From Chloroflexota bacterium (GTDB lineage: Bacteria > Chloroflexota > Limnocylindria > QHBO01), in assembly GCA_013697395.1 (NCBI GenBank), contig JACCWY010000478.1, positions 1-31,556 of the forward strand: DNA of 31,556 nt. Reading direction: 5' to 3'. The position numbers were made by a program, and so were the translations under genes. Under the pieces are notes generated by a model. The model searched no databases and was not told the origin of the DNA. It saw only the letters and a program-made list of their open reading frames with translations. Below are positions 17,974 to 25,726 of the stretch, in pieces. Numbering within the stretch: position 1 is the first letter of the stretch; each line of letters opens with the position of its first letter.

Positions 17974-18987
17974 TTGAGCTACGCCGTCACCCTCATCCCC
18001 GGCGACGGCATCGGCCCCGAGCTGGCCGAGGCCGCGAAGCACGTGCTCGAGGCCACCGGCATCGGCTTCGAATGGGACGTCCAGCAGGCGGGGGAGGCGA
18101 CGATCGCCGGAGAGGGAACGCCGCTGCCCGACCGCGTCATCGAGTCGATCCGGGCGAATGGCGTGGCGATCAAGGGACCGATCACGACCCCGGTCGGCTC
18201 CGGGTTCCGCTCCGTGAACGTCGGGCTGCGCCAGGCCCTGGAGCTCTATGCCAACGTCCGCCCGGCCCGGTCGATGCAGGGCGTCGAGAGCCGCTACGAC
18301 AACGTCGACCTGATCATCGTGCGCGAGAACACGGAGGATCTCTATGCCGGGATCGAGCACCGGGTCGGGTCGGATGCGGCGGAGAGCATCAAGATCATCA
18401 CCCGCGCGGCGTCGCAGCGGATCGCGCGGTACGCCTTCGAGTACGCGGTGAACAACGGCCGGAAGAAGGTCACCGCCGTCCACAAGGCGAACATCATGAA
18501 GCTCTCCGACGGCCTCTTTCTGGAGAGCTGCCAGCAGGTCGCCGCCGACTATGCGGGGCGCATCGAGTTCGAGGACCGCATCGTCGACAACATGTGCATG
18601 CAGCTCGTGCAGAAGCCGGAGCTGTACGACGTGCTGGTCCTGCCGAACCTGTACGGCGACATCGTCAGCGACCTTGCCGCGGGACTGGTGGGCGGCCTGG
18701 GCGTCGCGCCGGGCGCGAACATCGGCGAGAGGGCAGCCGTCTTCGAGCCGGTCCACGGCTCGGCACCAAAATACGCCGGCCAGAACAAGGCCAATCCAAC
18801 GGCGCTCATCCTGTCAGGTGCCCTGATGCTGCGTCATCTCGGCGAGCTGGCGGCGGCCGATGCGGTCGAGTCCGCGGTGCGCGCCGTCATCGCGGCAGGC
18901 GAAACGACGACATACGATCTCGGCGGCTCGGCGGGCACGCGCGAGTTCGGTGAGGCAGTCGGGGCTCGCGTGCGAGCTGCCGCGTAG
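17974..18987 (+). CDS. icd: Isocitrate dehydrogenase (short, homodimeric isopropylmalate-dehydrogenase-like type)
   Basis: Oxidatively decarboxylates isocitrate to 2-oxoglutarate. 337 residues from TTG at 17974 (GAGG eight bases upstream; GTG at 17965 would add three residues). Motifs: Ile-Pro-Gly-Asp-Gly-Ile-Gly-Pro-Glu; the substrate loop Ser-Val-Asn-Val-Gly-Leu-Arg-Gln, whose Ser is typical of isocitrate rather than isopropylmalate enzymes; Arg-Glu-Asn-Thr-Glu-Asp-Leu-Tyr; Lys-Ala-Asn-Ile-Met-Lys; Asp-Ile-Val-Ser-Asp-Leu. The cofactor loop reads His-Gly-Ser-Ala-Pro-Lys-Tyr-Ala-Gly-Gln-Asn. The Lys-Tyr pair is the NADP-type signature in E. coli Icd, whereas NAD enzymes usually have Asp-Ile there; the overall length resembles NAD-type enzymes. 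Cofactor is therefore undecided. Confidence 0.92.
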   Translation: MSYAVTLIPGDGIGPELAEAAKHVLEATGIGFEWDVQQAGEATIAGEGTPLPDRVIESIRANGVAIKGPITTPVGSGFRSVNVGLRQALELYANVRPARSMQGVESRYDNVDLIIVRENTEDLYAGIEHRVGSDAAESIKIITRAASQRIARYAFEYAVNNGRKKVTAVHKANIMKLSDGLFLESCQQVAADYAGRIEFEDRIVDNMCMQLVQKPELYDVLVLPNLYGDIVSDLAAGLVGGLGVAPGANIGERAAVFEPVHGSAPKYAGQNKANPTALILSGALMLRHLGELAAADAVESAVRAVIAAGETTTYDLGGSAGTREFGEAVGARVRAAA

Positions 18988-19031
18988 CAGACGTGCGGGG
19001 GGCGGAACCGCCATCCTCCCGGACCACGCGA

Positions 19032-19037
19032 TAGAAT
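19032..19037 (+). promoter_or_regulatory. -10 element of the sdh operon
   Basis: TAGAAT followed by CG in the 114-base gap between icd and sdhC, about 65 bases before the sdhC GTG. No -35 found. It implies that sdhCDAB has its own promoter. Confidence 0.45.
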
Positions 19038-19101
19038 CGGGCAGCCGCTAGATTCGCGCCGCCCGGTATTCGGCGGTGACCCGTGGAGATGAACGCACGA
19101 C

Positions 19102-19473
19102 GTGATCAACCTGTTCGGCTACCGCGTCTCGTGGGCGCAGCTGGCGTGGTTCGGACATCGCGCGAGCGGGCTCGGCGTCCTGTTCTACCTGTTCATGCAC
19201 ATCGTCGAGACCTCGACCGTGCTGTTCGGGCCGGACGTCTACAACGCGGCGGTGGGCATCTTCAGGAATCTGCCGGCCAGGCTGGGCGAGATCGTCCTCA
19301 TGGCGGCGCTGGTGTACCACGCGCTCAATGGGCTGCGGGTGATCGCGATGGACTTCTGGCCTTCCCTGACGGCCTACTACCGGCCGCTCACGTACGGCGT
19401 CATCGGCGCCACCGTCGCCGCCATGATCCCGCTGTCGCTCATCATGATCCGGCCCTACGCGCCGTGGGCCTGA
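19102..19473 (+). CDS. sdhC: Succinate dehydrogenase cytochrome b subunit SdhC
   Basis: A membrane anchor of complex II that binds haem b and quinone. 123 residues with three hydrophobic helices. The helix-1 pattern His-Arg-Ala-Ser-Gly-Leu-Gly and a following His in Phe-Met-His are typical of SdhC; a further His in Val-Tyr-His-Ala-Leu-Asn-Gly may be the haem ligand. GTG start at 19102 without a strong ribosome-binding site. The order sdhC-D-A-B is the classic operon arrangement. Confidence 0.9.
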   Translation: MINLFGYRVSWAQLAWFGHRASGLGVLFYLFMHIVETSTVLFGPDVYNAAVGIFRNLPARLGEIVLMAALVYHALNGLRVIAMDFWPSLTAYYRPLTYGVIGATVAAMIPLSLIMIRPYAPWA

Positions 19474-19480
19474 CCACGCG

Positions 19481-19927
19481 ATGACTGCCGTTCGCCGTCC
19501 CCGCGTCATCTACACGAACCCGTCCCGGGCGGCGCGCCCAAAGCCGGAGGCATCGGGCCGGGAGCGGTTCTGGTGGTACTTCATGCGCCTGTCGGGGCTG
19601 GCGCTCGTGTTCCTTGCGCTGGGCCACATGTTCATCATGCATGTGATGGTCGAGATGACCGGCCAGGAGGTCAACTTCGCCTTCGTGCAGAGCCGATGGG
19701 GGACGCCGTTCTGGCGCATCTACGACCTGCTCCTGCTGGTGCTGGCCTTCGTGCACGGCGCAAACGGAACGCGAGTCGTCATCGGCGACTACGTCGTCCA
19801 CCGGAGGGCGCGCAGCCTGCTCATCGGCATCCTCCTCGTCGTCAGTGCTATCTGGCTCCTGCTCGGGATTGCCGTGATCGCCTTCTTCAACCCCGACACG
19901 GCGCCACCGGTCGGGCCCTTCTCGTGA
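19481..19927 (+). CDS. sdhD: Succinate dehydrogenase membrane anchor SdhD
   Basis: The second membrane anchor of complex II. 148 residues: a ~28-residue basic cytoplasmic N-terminus, then three membrane helices. Helix 1 contains Arg-Leu-Ser-Gly and Gly-His-Met-Phe-Ile-Met-His, and helix 2 Phe-Val-His-Gly-Ala-Asn-Gly, giving candidate quinone and haem residues. It starts seven bases after sdhC, and its stop overlaps a possible GTG start of sdhA. Confidence 0.88.
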   Translation: MTAVRRPRVIYTNPSRAARPKPEASGRERFWWYFMRLSGLALVFLALGHMFIMHVMVEMTGQEVNFAFVQSRWGTPFWRIYDLLLLVLAFVHGANGTRVVIGDYVVHRRARSLLIGILLVVSAIWLLLGIAVIAFFNPDTAPPVGPFS

Positions 19928-19977
19928 CCCTGGCCACGCTCGGTCGCGCGGCGATCCCGCCGACGAGGGTCCACGAG

Positions 19978-21717
19978 ATGGACGCCGTCGTGGTGGGGGC
20001 CGGGGGGGCCGGCCTGTACGCCGCCCTCGAGCTGAAGCAGGAGCTCGGGCCGGAGGCCCGCATCGGCGTCATCAGCAAGCTCTACCCATCGCGCTCGCAC
20101 ACCGGCGCCGCGCAGGGCGGGGTCTGCGCCGCGCTGGGCAACACGGAGGAGGACCACTGGGAGTGGCACTGGTTCGACACGGTCAAGGGCGGTGACTACC
20201 TCGTCGACCAGGACGCGGCCGAGGTCATGTGCCGGGACGCGGTCGAGACGATCATCAACCTCGAGCACCTGGGCCTCCCGTTCGATCGCACGCCCGACGG
20301 GCTGATCAACCAGCGCCGATTTGGTGGGCACACGCGCAACTACGGGGAGGGGCCTGTTCGGCGCTCCTGCTTCAGCGCCGACCGCACGGGCCACTCGATC
20401 CTGCAGACCCTCTACCAGCAGTGCATCCGGCGCGACGTCGCCTTCTTCGACGAATACCAGGTGCTCGACCTGGCGCTGCCCGACGGGCCGGGCGGTCGCG
20501 CGGCGGGCGTGATCGCCCTTCAGCTGGCGACGACCGAGCTGCACGCCTTCCGCGCGAGGGCGGTCCTGTTCGCGACAGGCGGCTACGGCAAGGTCTTCAA
20601 GGTCACCAGCAACGCCCACACGCTGACCGGCGACGGGATGGCGATCCCGTACCGCCGCGGCCTGCCGCTCGAGGACATGGAGTTCTTCCAGTTCCACCCG
20701 ACCGGCATGTACAAGCTCGGCTTCCTGCTGTCGGAGGCGATGCGCGGCGAGGGCGGCTTCCTCGTCAACGACTCCGGCGAGCGCTTCATGGAGCGCTACG
20801 CGCCGACCATGAAGGACCTGGCCAGCCGCGACGTGATCTCGCGCTCCATCTACCTGGAGGTGGCCGCGGGACGGGGCATCGGCGGCAAGGACTACGTCCA
20901 CCTCGACGTGCGCCACCTCGGGGCCGAGGTGCTCGACAAGAAGCTGCCCGACATGAGCGGCTTCATCCGGACCTACTTCGGGCTTGAGCCGCTGACCGAT
21001 CTGGTCCCGATCCAGCCGACCGCCCACTACGCCATGGGCGGGATTCCGACCGATATCGACGGCCGGGTGCTGGCCGACGAGAAGGGCGCGCTCGTCCCCG
21101 GCTTCTATGCCGCCGGCGAGGTCGCTTGCGTGAGCGTCCACGGCGCGAACCGGCTCGGCACGAACTCGCTGCTCGACATCCTCGTCTTCGGGCGACGTGC
21201 CGGCAAGCGGATGGCGGCCGACCTCGCCGACCTTCCCGAGCCGACCGTCGACGCCGAGGCCGAGGCATCGGCCGCTGCGACCGTTTCCGGCCTCCTGGCC
21301 GGCACCGATGGCGAGCGTCCCGCGGTGATCCGCGCCGAGCTCCAGGAGGTGATGTTCTCGAAGTGCGGCGTCTATCGCACGGACCGGCTCCTCGTCGAAT
21401 GCCGGGATGCGGTTGCCGACCTTCGCGCGCGCGCGCGACACCTGAAGGTGGACGACCGGGGCTGCCGCTACAACACCGACCTCGGCGAGGCCATCGAGCT
21501 CGGCTACCTGATCGACTGCGCCGAGGCGACGGTCGAGTCCGCGCTGGCTCGTCGGGAGAGCCGTGGCGGCCACGCGCGGGAGGACTACCCGAACAGGGAC
21601 GATGCGGGCTGGCTGAAGCACACGTTTGCCTCACGAGGTCCGAAGTCCGGCATCATGAGCCTGCGCTACAAGCCGGTCACGATCACGAAGTTCGAGCCCA
21701 AGGCGCGGACGTACTGA
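19978..21717 (+). CDS. sdhA: Succinate dehydrogenase flavoprotein subunit SdhA
   Basis: Oxidises succinate to fumarate with covalent FAD. From the ATG at 19978 (GAGGG upstream) it has 579 residues. The dinucleotide fold Val-Val-Val-Gly-Ala-Gly-Gly-Ala-Gly starts at residue 4. The FAD-linking histidine is H41 in Arg-Ser-His-Thr-Gly-Ala-Ala-Gln-Gly-Gly. Gln-Phe-His-Pro-Thr-Gly, Arg-Asp-Val-Ile-Ser-Arg-Ser and His-Gly-Ala-Asn-Arg-Leu-Gly-Thr-Asn-Ser are the other active-site blocks. A GTG at 19924 overlapping the sdhD stop (GTGA) would add 18 residues and cannot be excluded. The frame is open further upstream only as an sdhD shadow. sdhB follows after seven bases. Confidence 0.96.
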   Translation: MDAVVVGAGGAGLYAALELKQELGPEARIGVISKLYPSRSHTGAAQGGVCAALGNTEEDHWEWHWFDTVKGGDYLVDQDAAEVMCRDAVETIINLEHLGLPFDRTPDGLINQRRFGGHTRNYGEGPVRRSCFSADRTGHSILQTLYQQCIRRDVAFFDEYQVLDLALPDGPGGRAAGVIALQLATTELHAFRARAVLFATGGYGKVFKVTSNAHTLTGDGMAIPYRRGLPLEDMEFFQFHPTGMYKLGFLLSEAMRGEGGFLVNDSGERFMERYAPTMKDLASRDVISRSIYLEVAAGRGIGGKDYVHLDVRHLGAEVLDKKLPDMSGFIRTYFGLEPLTDLVPIQPTAHYAMGGIPTDIDGRVLADEKGALVPGFYAAGEVACVSVHGANRLGTNSLLDILVFGRRAGKRMAADLADLPEPTVDAEAEASAAATVSGLLAGTDGERPAVIRAELQEVMFSKCGVYRTDRLLVECRDAVADLRARARHLKVDDRGCRYNTDLGEAIELGYLIDCAEATVESALARRESRGGHAREDYPNRDDAGWLKHTFASRGPKSGIMSLRYKPVTITKFEPKARTY

Positions 21718-21724
21718 GGGACCG

Positions 21725-22429
21725 ATGGACGTCACGCTTCGCATCCGTCGCTACAACCCGGAGGCCGACGAGGCTCCGCACTGGGAGACCTACACGGTTC
21801 CTGCCGAGCCGACCGACCGCGTCCTGGATCTGCTGCACCAGGTGAAGTGGTACCAGGACGGCACGCTGACCTTCCGGAGGTCGTGCGCGCACGGCGTGTG
21901 CGGCTCGGACGCGATGCTCATCAACGGGCGCAACCGGCTCGCCTGCGAGTACCTCGTCAAGGATGCCGGGTCGACGATCACGGTCGAGGCGATTCGCGGC
22001 ATGGAGATCGTCAAGGACCTGCTCGTCGACATGGAGCCGTTCTGGGACTCGTTCAAGCAGGTGATGCCGTACCTCGTCAACGATGACGTGCCGGAGGACG
22101 GCAAGGAGCGACGACAGTCGCCGGCCGACCGTGACCGCTACGAGGACACGAGCCGCTGCATCCTGTGCGCCGCCTGCACCACCAGCTGCCCGGTCTTTTG
22201 GGCCGACCAGTCCTACGTGGGCCCGGCGGCGATCGTGAACGCGCATCGCTTCATCGTCGACACGCGGGACACCGCCAAGCAGGAGCGGCTCGAGATCATG
22301 GCTGACCCCGACGGCGTGTGGCGATGCCGGACGACGTTCAACTGCGTCGAGGCCTGCCCGCGCGACATCAAGATCACGCGCGCCATCCTCGAGGTGACGC
22401 AGGAGATCGGCAAGGCCGGCATCCGGTGA
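21725..22429 (+). CDS. sdhB: Succinate dehydrogenase iron-sulfur subunit SdhB
   Basis: Carries electrons from FAD to quinone through three Fe-S clusters. 234 residues. The [2Fe-2S] site is C54, C59, D62 and C74, with Asp at the third ligand as in E. coli SdhB. The [4Fe-4S] site is Cys-Ile-Leu-Cys-Ala-Ala-Cys-Thr-Thr-Ser-Cys-Pro, and the [3Fe-4S] site is Cys-Arg-Thr-Thr-Phe-Asn-Cys-Val-Glu-Ala-Cys-Pro. The ATG at 21725 is seven bases after sdhA and preceded by GAGGG. Last gene of the sdh operon. Confidence 0.97.
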   Translation: MDVTLRIRRYNPEADEAPHWETYTVPAEPTDRVLDLLHQVKWYQDGTLTFRRSCAHGVCGSDAMLINGRNRLACEYLVKDAGSTITVEAIRGMEIVKDLLVDMEPFWDSFKQVMPYLVNDDVPEDGKERRQSPADRDRYEDTSRCILCAACTTSCPVFWADQSYVGPAAIVNAHRFIVDTRDTAKQERLEIMADPDGVWRCRTTFNCVEACPRDIKITRAILEVTQEIGKAGIR

Positions 22430-22466
22430 GGCAACTTCCGTGGCCATCCGGTGAAACGGCGGGCGC

Positions 22467-22871
22467 GTGCGCCTCCTGATTCACACCGATGGCGCGGCCC
22501 GCGGCAACCCCGGCCCGGCCGGCGCCGGCGCAGTCCTGCGTGACGCAGCCACGGGCACGGTCCTGGCGGAGATCGCGGAGCCACTCGGTCGGGCAACGAA
22601 CAACGTCGCGGAGTGGACGGCCGTGCAGCTTGCGCTCGAGGAGGCCATCCACCTCGGGGCGACGCATGTCGACCTGCGCATGGACTCCGAGCTGGTGGCG
22701 CGCCAGATCTCCGGCGTCTATCGGGTGAAGCACCCCGACCTGAAGCCGTTCCATACCGCGGTCATGACCATGCTGCGCCAGCTCGACGGCTACACGGTCG
22801 GGCACGTCCCGCGCGCGCTCAACAAGGATGCCGATCGGCTGAGCAACGTCGCGATCGACGGGCCCGGATGA
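22467..22871 (+). CDS. rnhA: Ribonuclease HI family protein
   Basis: Cleaves RNA in RNA-DNA hybrids. 134 residues covering the RNase H fold. Catalytic acids D8 (His-Thr-Asp-Gly-Ala), E49 (Asn-Val-Ala-Glu-Trp), D73 (Met-Asp-Ser-Glu-Leu) and D121 or D123 (Asn-Lys-Asp-Ala-Asp) are present. The basic handle of E. coli RNase HI is absent, as in the compact RnhA/RNase H-like group (RHH1 homologues in Gram-positives and Chloroflexi). GTG start at 22467, 37 bases after sdhB. It is followed directly by the RNase P RNA gene. Confidence 0.92.
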   Translation: MRLLIHTDGAARGNPGPAGAGAVLRDAATGTVLAEIAEPLGRATNNVAEWTAVQLALEEAIHLGATHVDLRMDSELVARQISGVYRVKHPDLKPFHTAVMTMLRQLDGYTVGHVPRALNKDADRLSNVAIDGPG

Positions 22872-22901
22872 GCGTGGGACCGAACGCATGTTCCAATCGA
22901 G

Positions 22902-22907
22902 TACACT
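22902..22907 (+). promoter_or_regulatory. -10 element of rnpB
   Basis: TACACT, seven bases before the extended P1 stem that begins the RNase P RNA (22914), which agrees with transcription starting at the mature 5' end. Confidence 0.45.
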
Positions 22908-22913
22908 GGCGGT

Positions 22914-23244
22914 CCCTGGAGGCGGCTGGACGGCCGCGGGCGCATCGGTCGAAAGGCCGCGTCCGAGGAAAGTCCGAGCTCCACAGAGCAGGCTAGCGGG
23001 TAACTCCCGTCCGCCGCGAGGCGAGGACCAGCGCCACAGTGACGATGCCCACTCCAACGGGAGCGGGAGTGAAACGGGCAAGCTCTAGCCGGAGCAAGAC
23101 CGAATAGGGGAGCGCAAGACGGCCTTCGGGCCGAAGCAGGTTGCTCGCTCAGCTCCCGGGTAGGTCGCAAAGATGGATGGCCGTCCATGGGACCGATGCG
23201 AATCGGTCCCGGGACAGAACTCGGCTTACAGGCCGCCTCCGGGG
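22914..23244 (+). ncRNA. rnpB: RNase P RNA (bacterial type A)
   Basis: The catalytic RNA that matures tRNA 5' ends. The conserved P4 core reads GAGGAAAGTCC (22965-22975), and the 3' core reads ACAGAA (from 23214) followed by CGGCTTACAG. P1 is closed by a perfect nine-pair stem, GGAGGCGGC (22918-22926) with GCCGCCTCC (23232-23240), extended by one wobble and three GC pairs to 22914/23244. A nine-pair hairpin with a GCGA tetraloop lies at 23189-23210 and a TTCG-type hairpin near 23123. The ends are set by the P1 stem and are approximate by a few bases. Confidence 0.96.
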
Positions 23245-23250
23245 CTCGGG

Positions 23251-23256
23251 TAGAAT
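23251..23256 (+). promoter_or_regulatory. -10 element of the wecB operon
   Basis: TAGAAT followed by CG, just after rnpB. A TTACAG word 19 bases upstream (inside rnpB) is a poor -35 candidate. The resulting leader of ~128 bases contains a GCTGCG/CGCAGC hairpin (23290-23310) and a short ORF. Confidence 0.45.
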
Positions 23257-23334
23257 CGGCGACGGCCGCGTCACCGGGACCAGGCCCTTGCTGCGCGTTT
23301 CGAACGCAGCTCTGCTGAAGGGGTAGCTCCGGGC

Positions 23335-23394
23335 ATGAGCGGCAGTCCGCACGGCAATCTCATCCAACCGCCGGTTCCCGCGACCGCCGCATGA
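23335..23394 (+). CDS. Possible 19-codon leader peptide overlapping wecB start
   Basis: ATG at 23335, 19 codons, then TGA at 23392-23394 overlapping the wecB ATG (ATGA). A GAAGGGG lies upstream, somewhat far from the ATG. The peptide (Met-Ser-Gly-Ser-Pro-His-Gly-Asn ...) has no run of one regulatory amino acid. It may couple ribosomes to wecB, or be chance; coding is unproven. Confidence 0.25.
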   Translation: MSGSPHGNLIQPPVPATAA

Positions 23395-24506
23395 GGGTCC
23401 TCAGCGTCGTCGGCGCCCGCCCGCAGTTCATCAAGGCGGCTCCGGTCAGCAGGGCGCTGCGGCGCTCCCACGAGGAGGTGCTGGTCCACACCGGCCAGCA
23501 CTATGACCACGCCATGAGCGGGAGCTTCTTTCACGAGCTCGAGATGTCGAACCCGGCCGTGAACCTGGAGGTCGGCAGCGCCAGTCACGCGGTCATGACC
23601 GCGACCATCCTGCGGCGCCTCGAGCCGGTCCTGCTGGAGCACCGGCCGGACGGGATCCTCCTGTACGGCGATACGAACTCAACCCTGGCCGCGGCCGTGG
23701 CGGGCATCAAGATCGTGTACCGGGACGGCGGCCGCCCGTGGCTGGCGCACGTCGAAGGCGGCGTCCGTGCGTTCAACCGCCAATGGCCGGAGGAGCACAA
23801 CCGCGTCGTCGCCGACCATCTGAGCGACCTGGTGCTGGCACCGACCGACGAGGCGATGCGCAACCTTCGCCGCGAGGGTCTCGCCGAGCGGTCGGCCAAG
23901 GTGGGCGACGTCATGGTCGACTCCTTCGTCTGGGCGATGGACCGCACCGCGGCGGCGGCCCTGCCGCTGGCGCGCGAGCACCCCGGCTACGTGCTGGCCA
24001 CGCTGCATCGGGGCGACAACGTGGATGAGCCGGTCAGGCTGTCCGCATGGCTCGATGCGATGCGGACGGACCGTCGGGTCATCCTCCCCGCGCATCCGCG
24101 CACGGCGGCCACCCTCGCCAGGGCGGGGTTGGTTCCTCCGGCGAACGTGTCGTTCATCGACCCCGTCGGCTACCTGACGATGGTGGCGCTCGAAATGTCG
24201 GCCTCGCTCATCATCACCGACTCAGGCGGCGTCCAGCGCGAGGCTTACCTGGCCGGCGTTCCGTGCTTCACCGTGCGCGACGAGACGGAGTGGGTCGAGA
24301 CCCTCGCGGGCGGATGGAACCGCCTGGTCGGCACGACGCCCGCCGGGCTGGCGGCAGCGTTGCGCGGGCACGATTTCGCGAAGCCGACCGCCCCGCGGGC
24401 TGAGGTGTTCGGTGACGGGCACGCCGCCGAACGCATCGTCGCCGAGCTCGAGCAGCTGCACGCGCGCAGCTCGGTGGCTCCGGCAGGCCCGGCCCTGGCC
24501 CTGTGA
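23391..24506 (+). CDS. wecB: UDP-N-acetylglucosamine 2-epimerase (non-hydrolysing)
   Basis: Converts UDP-GlcNAc to UDP-ManNAc for surface polysaccharide or teichoic-type linkage. 371 residues in a GT-B fold. R10 and K15 are in Gly-Ala-Arg-Pro-Gln-Phe-Ile-Lys, D94 in Tyr-Gly-Asp-Thr-Asn-Ser, E122 in His-Val-Glu-Gly-Gly, the Glu pair near 134 in Pro-Glu-Glu-His-Asn-Arg, and the catalytic His in Leu-His-Arg-Gly-Asp-Asn. The UDP site Asp-Ser-Gly-Gly-Val-Gln-Arg-Glu is intact. The ATG at 23391 matches the family start. It overlaps the next glycosyltransferase by GTGA, making a two-gene operon. Confidence 0.93.
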   Translation: MRVLSVVGARPQFIKAAPVSRALRRSHEEVLVHTGQHYDHAMSGSFFHELEMSNPAVNLEVGSASHAVMTATILRRLEPVLLEHRPDGILLYGDTNSTLAAAVAGIKIVYRDGGRPWLAHVEGGVRAFNRQWPEEHNRVVADHLSDLVLAPTDEAMRNLRREGLAERSAKVGDVMVDSFVWAMDRTAAAALPLAREHPGYVLATLHRGDNVDEPVRLSAWLDAMRTDRRVILPAHPRTAATLARAGLVPPANVSFIDPVGYLTMVALEMSASLIITDSGGVQREAYLAGVPCFTVRDETEWVETLAGGWNRLVGTTPAGLAAALRGHDFAKPTAPRAEVFGDGHAAERIVAELEQLHARSSVAPAGPALAL

Positions 24507-25726
24507 GCGCCCGCGAACGCGCGCGCCGCCCTCGCCGCGTCGCGATCGTCGTGCATGCGACCGTGCCGCAGGATCCCCGCGTCCGACGCCAGACCGACGT
24601 CCTGCTGGCGGACGGTTACGAGGTCGACATCTTCGCCCTGCGCGAGCCGGACCAGGAGCGCCTGGAGTCCAGCGGCGGCGTCACGATCCATCGGCTGCCC
24701 ATCAACCGCACCTGGTACGGGATCGCCGGCCACCTGGCCGAGTACCTGGCGTTCATGGCGGCGGCCACGGTGGCCGTCACCCGGCAGCATCGCCGGCGCA
24801 GGTATCGGTTGATCCAGGTCGCGACCGTGCCGGACTTTCTTGTCCTCGCCGGCCTGCCCGTGAAGCTGACCGGCGTGCCGGTGCTCCTGGACCTGCACGA
24901 GGACATGCCGACGTTCTATCGGGATCGGTTCCCCGGGCGGCTGGTCGGTCCGGGCATGCTGCTCGTCAACGCCATCACGCGCGCGTCGGCGGCTGCGGCC
25001 GATGAGCTGATCACCGTCCACGAGCCTCTCCGCCGGCTCTCGCTCGATCGTGGCGTGGCTCCCGATCGGATCGCCGTGGTGATGAACAGCGCCGACGAGC
25101 GCATCTTTTCGGCCGCCCCGCGCCGGCCCTTCATGGAGGACGGCGAGCTTCGCCTCGTGCACCACAGCAACCTGCAGCGCGTGTACGGGCTCGAGTACGC
25201 GATCGAGGCGGTTGCGCTCCTGCCGGACCTGCCGGTGCGGCTGGACGTGTACGGCGATGGGCCCTACCGCCGGCAGGTCGAGGGGGCCATCGAGCGCACC
25301 GGGACGTCCGCCCGCGTCCACCTTCAGGGACGGGTGCCGATGGAGCAGCTGCCCGGGCTCCTCGCAGGCTCCGACATCGGTCTCGTTCCGACCCGGCCCG
25401 AGCCGTACGCCCAGTACTCCCTGTCCACGAAGCTGCTGGAATACGTCGTGATGGGGGTTCCCATCATCGCCAGCGACCTCGCGACCTTCCGCTACCACTT
25501 CAGCGCCGAGGCCATGCGCTACGTGCCCGGGGCGGACCCCGGAGCCCTGGCCGCGGCCATCCGGCAGGATGTCGCCGACCCGGCCGGCATGCAGGCACGC
25601 GCCGACGAGGCGCTGCGCCAGTACCGCCCCTACCGTTGGGAGATCCAGCGCGATCGGTACCTCGCCGTCGTGAACCGCCTCACGCGCCGCTACGCGGGCG
25701 TCACCTCGTCCGTCGAAGGCGGGTGA
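24503..25726 (+). CDS. Glycosyltransferase, GT4-like (GT-B fold)
   Basis: 407 residues. The N-domain starts with a basic segment followed by Val-Ala-Ile-Val-Val-His-Ala-Thr-Val-Pro-Gln-Asp-Pro-Arg-Val-Arg, typical of GT4 enzymes acting at the membrane. The C-domain has Val-Tyr-Gly-Asp-Gly-Pro, Gln-Gly-Arg-Val and the donor-binding Ser-Thr-Lys-Leu-Leu-Glu-Tyr-Val-Val-Met-Gly-Val-Pro-Ile-Ile (EX7E-like region). Donor and acceptor are unknown; the coupling to wecB suggests use of a ManNAc-derived sugar. GTG start at 24503 overlaps the wecB stop. Its 3' end overlaps the opposing ligase-like gene by 37 bases. Confidence 0.88.
   Translation: MSARERARRPRRVAIVVHATVPQDPRVRRQTDVLLADGYEVDIFALREPDQERLESSGGVTIHRLPINRTWYGIAGHLAEYLAFMAAATVAVTRQHRRRRYRLIQVATVPDFLVLAGLPVKLTGVPVLLDLHEDMPTFYRDRFPGRLVGPGMLLVNAITRASAAAADELITVHEPLRRLSLDRGVAPDRIAVVMNSADERIFSAAPRRPFMEDGELRLVHHSNLQRVYGLEYAIEAVALLPDLPVRLDVYGDGPYRRQVEGAIERTGTSARVHLQGRVPMEQLPGLLAGSDIGLVPTRPEPYAQYSLSTKLLEYVVMGVPIIASDLATFRYHFSAEAMRYVPGADPGALAAAIRQDVADPAGMQARADEALRQYRPYRWEIQRDRYLAVVNRLTRRYAGVTSSVEGG

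Noticed and set aside
22450..23070. parS-like half sites (GTGAAAC words at about 22451 and 23060)
   Set aside because: Only half sites are present, one of them inside RNase P RNA; no full palindrome was found.
22872..23390. Short ORFs between rnhA and wecB as protein genes
   Set aside because: The sequence is RNase P RNA with conserved core and P1 pairing; the ORFs there are incidental.
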